Origin: MGBC163016 sp910588905
Lineage (GTDB): Bacteria > Actinomycetota > Coriobacteriia > Coriobacteriales > Eggerthellaceae
Length of the DNA stretch: 61,884 nt
Reading direction: 5' to 3'
NCBI GenBank assembly: GCA_948616985.1
Contig: CAPGDO010000011.1
Coordinates: 1 to 61,884, forward strand
In this document: piece by piece, positions 60,502 through 61,884 of the stretch
Layout: every line of letters begins with the position of its first letter
How positions within the stretch are numbered: position 1 is the first letter of the stretch
Notes under the pieces: generated by a model
What the model was told of the DNA's origin: nothing
What the model saw: the letters and a program-made list of their open reading frames with translations, nothing else
Databases searched by the model: none
Made by a program: the position numbers and the translations under genes

Positions 60502-61475
60502 CACTGATCCGCCCGACAGATCCGACGAACCGAGAGCACGCCTGCCAGCTGCATCACCAACGCAACTCCCAAGAGGGTGACTCCCAAAGGACTCTCGAAG
60601 AACGGATCCAAGAAGCCAGGGCTTGCCAAAGAGAAGAATGCCACCAAGATGAAAGGCATCACCGTCACGATGCTGGCAGACAACCGCGCCTGAGCAGTCT
60701 GCACGCGCAGCGATCGGGCCAACTCCAATTCCCCTTTGACCGCCTCGCGGGCTGACTCCAGTACAGGAGCGACGCTGCCACCGCTTTGATGCTGCACGTC
60801 CAAGGCGATAGCCACAAAAGCCAGTTCCGGCACATCCTTGACGCTTCCCAAAGGAGCCAAAGCCTCAGCGGTTCCCTCTCCTATGCGCAGCCGCTTCGCC
60901 ACGCTTTGGAACAAGGATCGTATGGGACCGGTCAGATCCGTTGCGGCCTGCTCCATCGTCTGCCGCAGCGAATGACCCGAGCGAAAGCTATCCGCTAGGA
61001 GCCGGAGAGCATCGGGCACCTCTTCGCGAATGGCCTGGCTCACTCCTTCGGACTTGTGTCGCAGGAAACCCCAAAGAACCAAGACCAGCAAGCACGCTGC
61101 GGCCATCGCAAAGGTCAGCGAATGCGCGAGGAGCAGGGACAAGAGAGCCACCCCTATCGCCGCCCCCAACCCGAGGCTCACCAGCGTACGATCATCCAAG
61201 CGAGCAGCTTGTGACCACGAAGGCCGGAGCATCATCTTCGCCTGGTCGACGCCTTCGCGGACGACAGGGATCCCCAGCGCCCGTTGAGCTAGGGGTCTGA
61301 ACGGGCGCACTAAGAGAACGATGAAGGCGAGTACGGCAGCACGCTTCTCCAACCCAAGACTGGAAACGCTCTGCACTCGCCCTTTCCCTTGCTCGAGAAC
61401 CGCCGTACAGAGACACGTGCCGCCCAGAGCGGCGAAAGCTATGCCGCCTGCCGCGAAAGCTCCGCTTCCTCCCAT
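60501..61475 (-). CDS. tadB: TadB platform protein
   Basis: A 324-residue T2SS F-domain protein: DALRLLADSFRSGHSLRQTM, GTAEALAPLGSVKDVPELA and the VQHQSGGSVAPVLESAREAV second motif. Helices lie at the N-terminus, at about 100-135 and at the end. ATG at 61475 has a near-perfect GGGAGGTGA upstream. Its first 37 bases overlap the end of tadA. Confidence 0.9.
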   Translation of the reverse strand: MGGSGAFAAGGIAFAALGGTCLCTAVLEQGKGRVQSVSSLGLEKRAAVLAFIVLLVRPFRPLAQRALGIPVVREGVDQAKMMLRPSWSQAARLDDRTLVSLGLGAAIGVALLSLLLAHSLTFAMAAACLLVLVLWGFLRHKSEGVSQAIREEVPDALRLLADSFRSGHSLRQTMEQAATDLTGPIRSLFQSVAKRLRIGEGTAEALAPLGSVKDVPELAFVAIALDVQHQSGGSVAPVLESAREAVKGELELARSLRVQTAQARLSASIVTVMPFILVAFFSLASPGFLDPFFESPLGVTLLGVALVMQLAGVLSVRRICRADQ

Positions 61476-61884
61476 CGGCTCACCTCCCGACCGAGCACCT
61501 CATCCGACTCCGCCCATCCATGGAGCTCATCTAGGAGCTTCGGCGGCTTCACCCATTCCCCTGGATCCTCGAATCGGCTTCGCGAGAAGACGGTCTCCAC
61601 CGCACAGCGCCTTTCTTCCCTATCGAACCTCGCTTCCGCCACCTCAGAAACGAAACGGTACCCCTCTCGGTTCCGAACAACATGGACGATCTCATCGAAA
61701 GCGCTCCCTATCTGCGCTTCGATGGCATCAACAGGTAGATCAGAGCCGTAACGCACCATGGTCACCATGCGATCCACCACGTCTTGGGGCGTATTCGCAT
61801 GAAGGGTGGTTAGGGAGCCGTCATGACCGGTGTTCATAGCACATGACATATAGCTATTCAGTTGTGCAGAAAATGATTGTTGAA
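61439..61884 (-). CDS. tadA: TadA/CpaF-type ATPase, C-terminal fragment (runs to window edge)
   Basis: The C-terminal part of a Tad ATPase: AMNTGHDGSLTTLHANTPQD is the His-box region, followed by DRMVTMVRYGSDLPVDAIEA and a C-terminal tail. The frame stays open to the window edge, but the expected Walker B and GGEA-x-DMLQ sequence before AMNTGHDG is replaced by an AT-rich, unrelated stretch (61841-61884; about 32% GC). So the homologous part ends near 61840. The gene may be cut by an insertion sequence, or the contig end may be chimeric; the Walker A half is outside the window in any case. Confidence 0.8.
   Translation of the reverse strand, partial: QQSFSAQLNSYMSCAMNTGHDGSLTTLHANTPQDVVDRMVTMVRYGSDLPVDAIEAQIGSAFDEIVHVVRNREGYRFVSEVAEARFDREERRCAVETVFSRSRFEDPGEWVKPPKLLDELHGWAESDEVLGREVSRWEEAELSRQAA

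Overview
This 61.9 kb window reads as a chromosome segment of a GC-rich, anaerobic, Gram-positive actinobacterium, most like the class Coriobacteriia (Eggerthellaceae-type). This is inferred, not proven. The grounds are the dense GC-rich coding, a didemethylated mix of anaerobe genes (rubredoxin and FprA flavodiiron protein, DUF362 protein, XRE-cupin regulator beside a medium-chain acyl-CoA synthetase), the ispD-ispF-cysS cluster, a DUF4860-type pilin-like protein, and a Tad locus with TadE/TadG-like proteins. No rRNA, tRNA, CRISPR array or complete insertion sequence was seen.

Layout. 1-6.3 kb: two APC-family amino acid antiporters/permeases, a family C69 dipeptidase and a DUF362 protein (peptide and amino acid use). 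6.5-17.1 kb: a cell-surface island with an InlB-repeat protein, then an operon encoding a 1.27-k-residue beta-helix protein, a TasA/camelysin-like protein, an LPQTG-anchored protein, a MucBP protein and the SipW-type signal peptidase likely to process them. 17.4-24.9 kb: a compact type IV pilus-like operon (wall hydrolase, transglutaminase-like lipoprotein, GspF/PilC-type platform, four small pilin-like proteins, PilT-type ATPase). 25-34 kb: a winged-helix regulator, then a signalling operon (PAS-GGDEF, REC-HD-GYP-PAS-GGDEF, Hpt, hybrid histidine kinase with two receivers) that could tie a phosphorelay to cyclic dinucleotide turnover and so to the surface structures. 34-55 kb: mainly housekeeping genes: PARG-like protein, ispD, ispF, cysS, clpC under a CIRCE operator, exopolyphosphatase, glutaminase, DUF554, FprA and rubredoxin, acyl-CoA synthetase with its XRE-cupin regulator, hemolysin III/PAQR, lysS with a fused tRNA-binding domain, a YkvI-like transporter, greA, tatA, an SGNH hydrolase and thrC with a LysR/ModE-type HTH protein. 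55-61.9 kb: a Tad/Flp pilus operon (tadA, tadB, tadC, flp, TadE/TadG-like proteins), followed by DUF192 and zinc-ribbon proteins.

Points most worth a second look: a small pilin-like gene in the Tad operon split across two frames by a TGATG junction; an abrupt AT-rich junction inside tadA at the window edge; a family of about ten REP-like palindromes with changing but self-complementary cores; a shared C-terminal motif of the form (I/L)-x-D-x-E-(T/N)-P-L-(A/S) before the membrane segment in three surface proteins; and the co-location of a SipW/TasA-like matrix operon, a reduced type IV pilus-like operon and a cyclic-dinucleotide phosphorelay.
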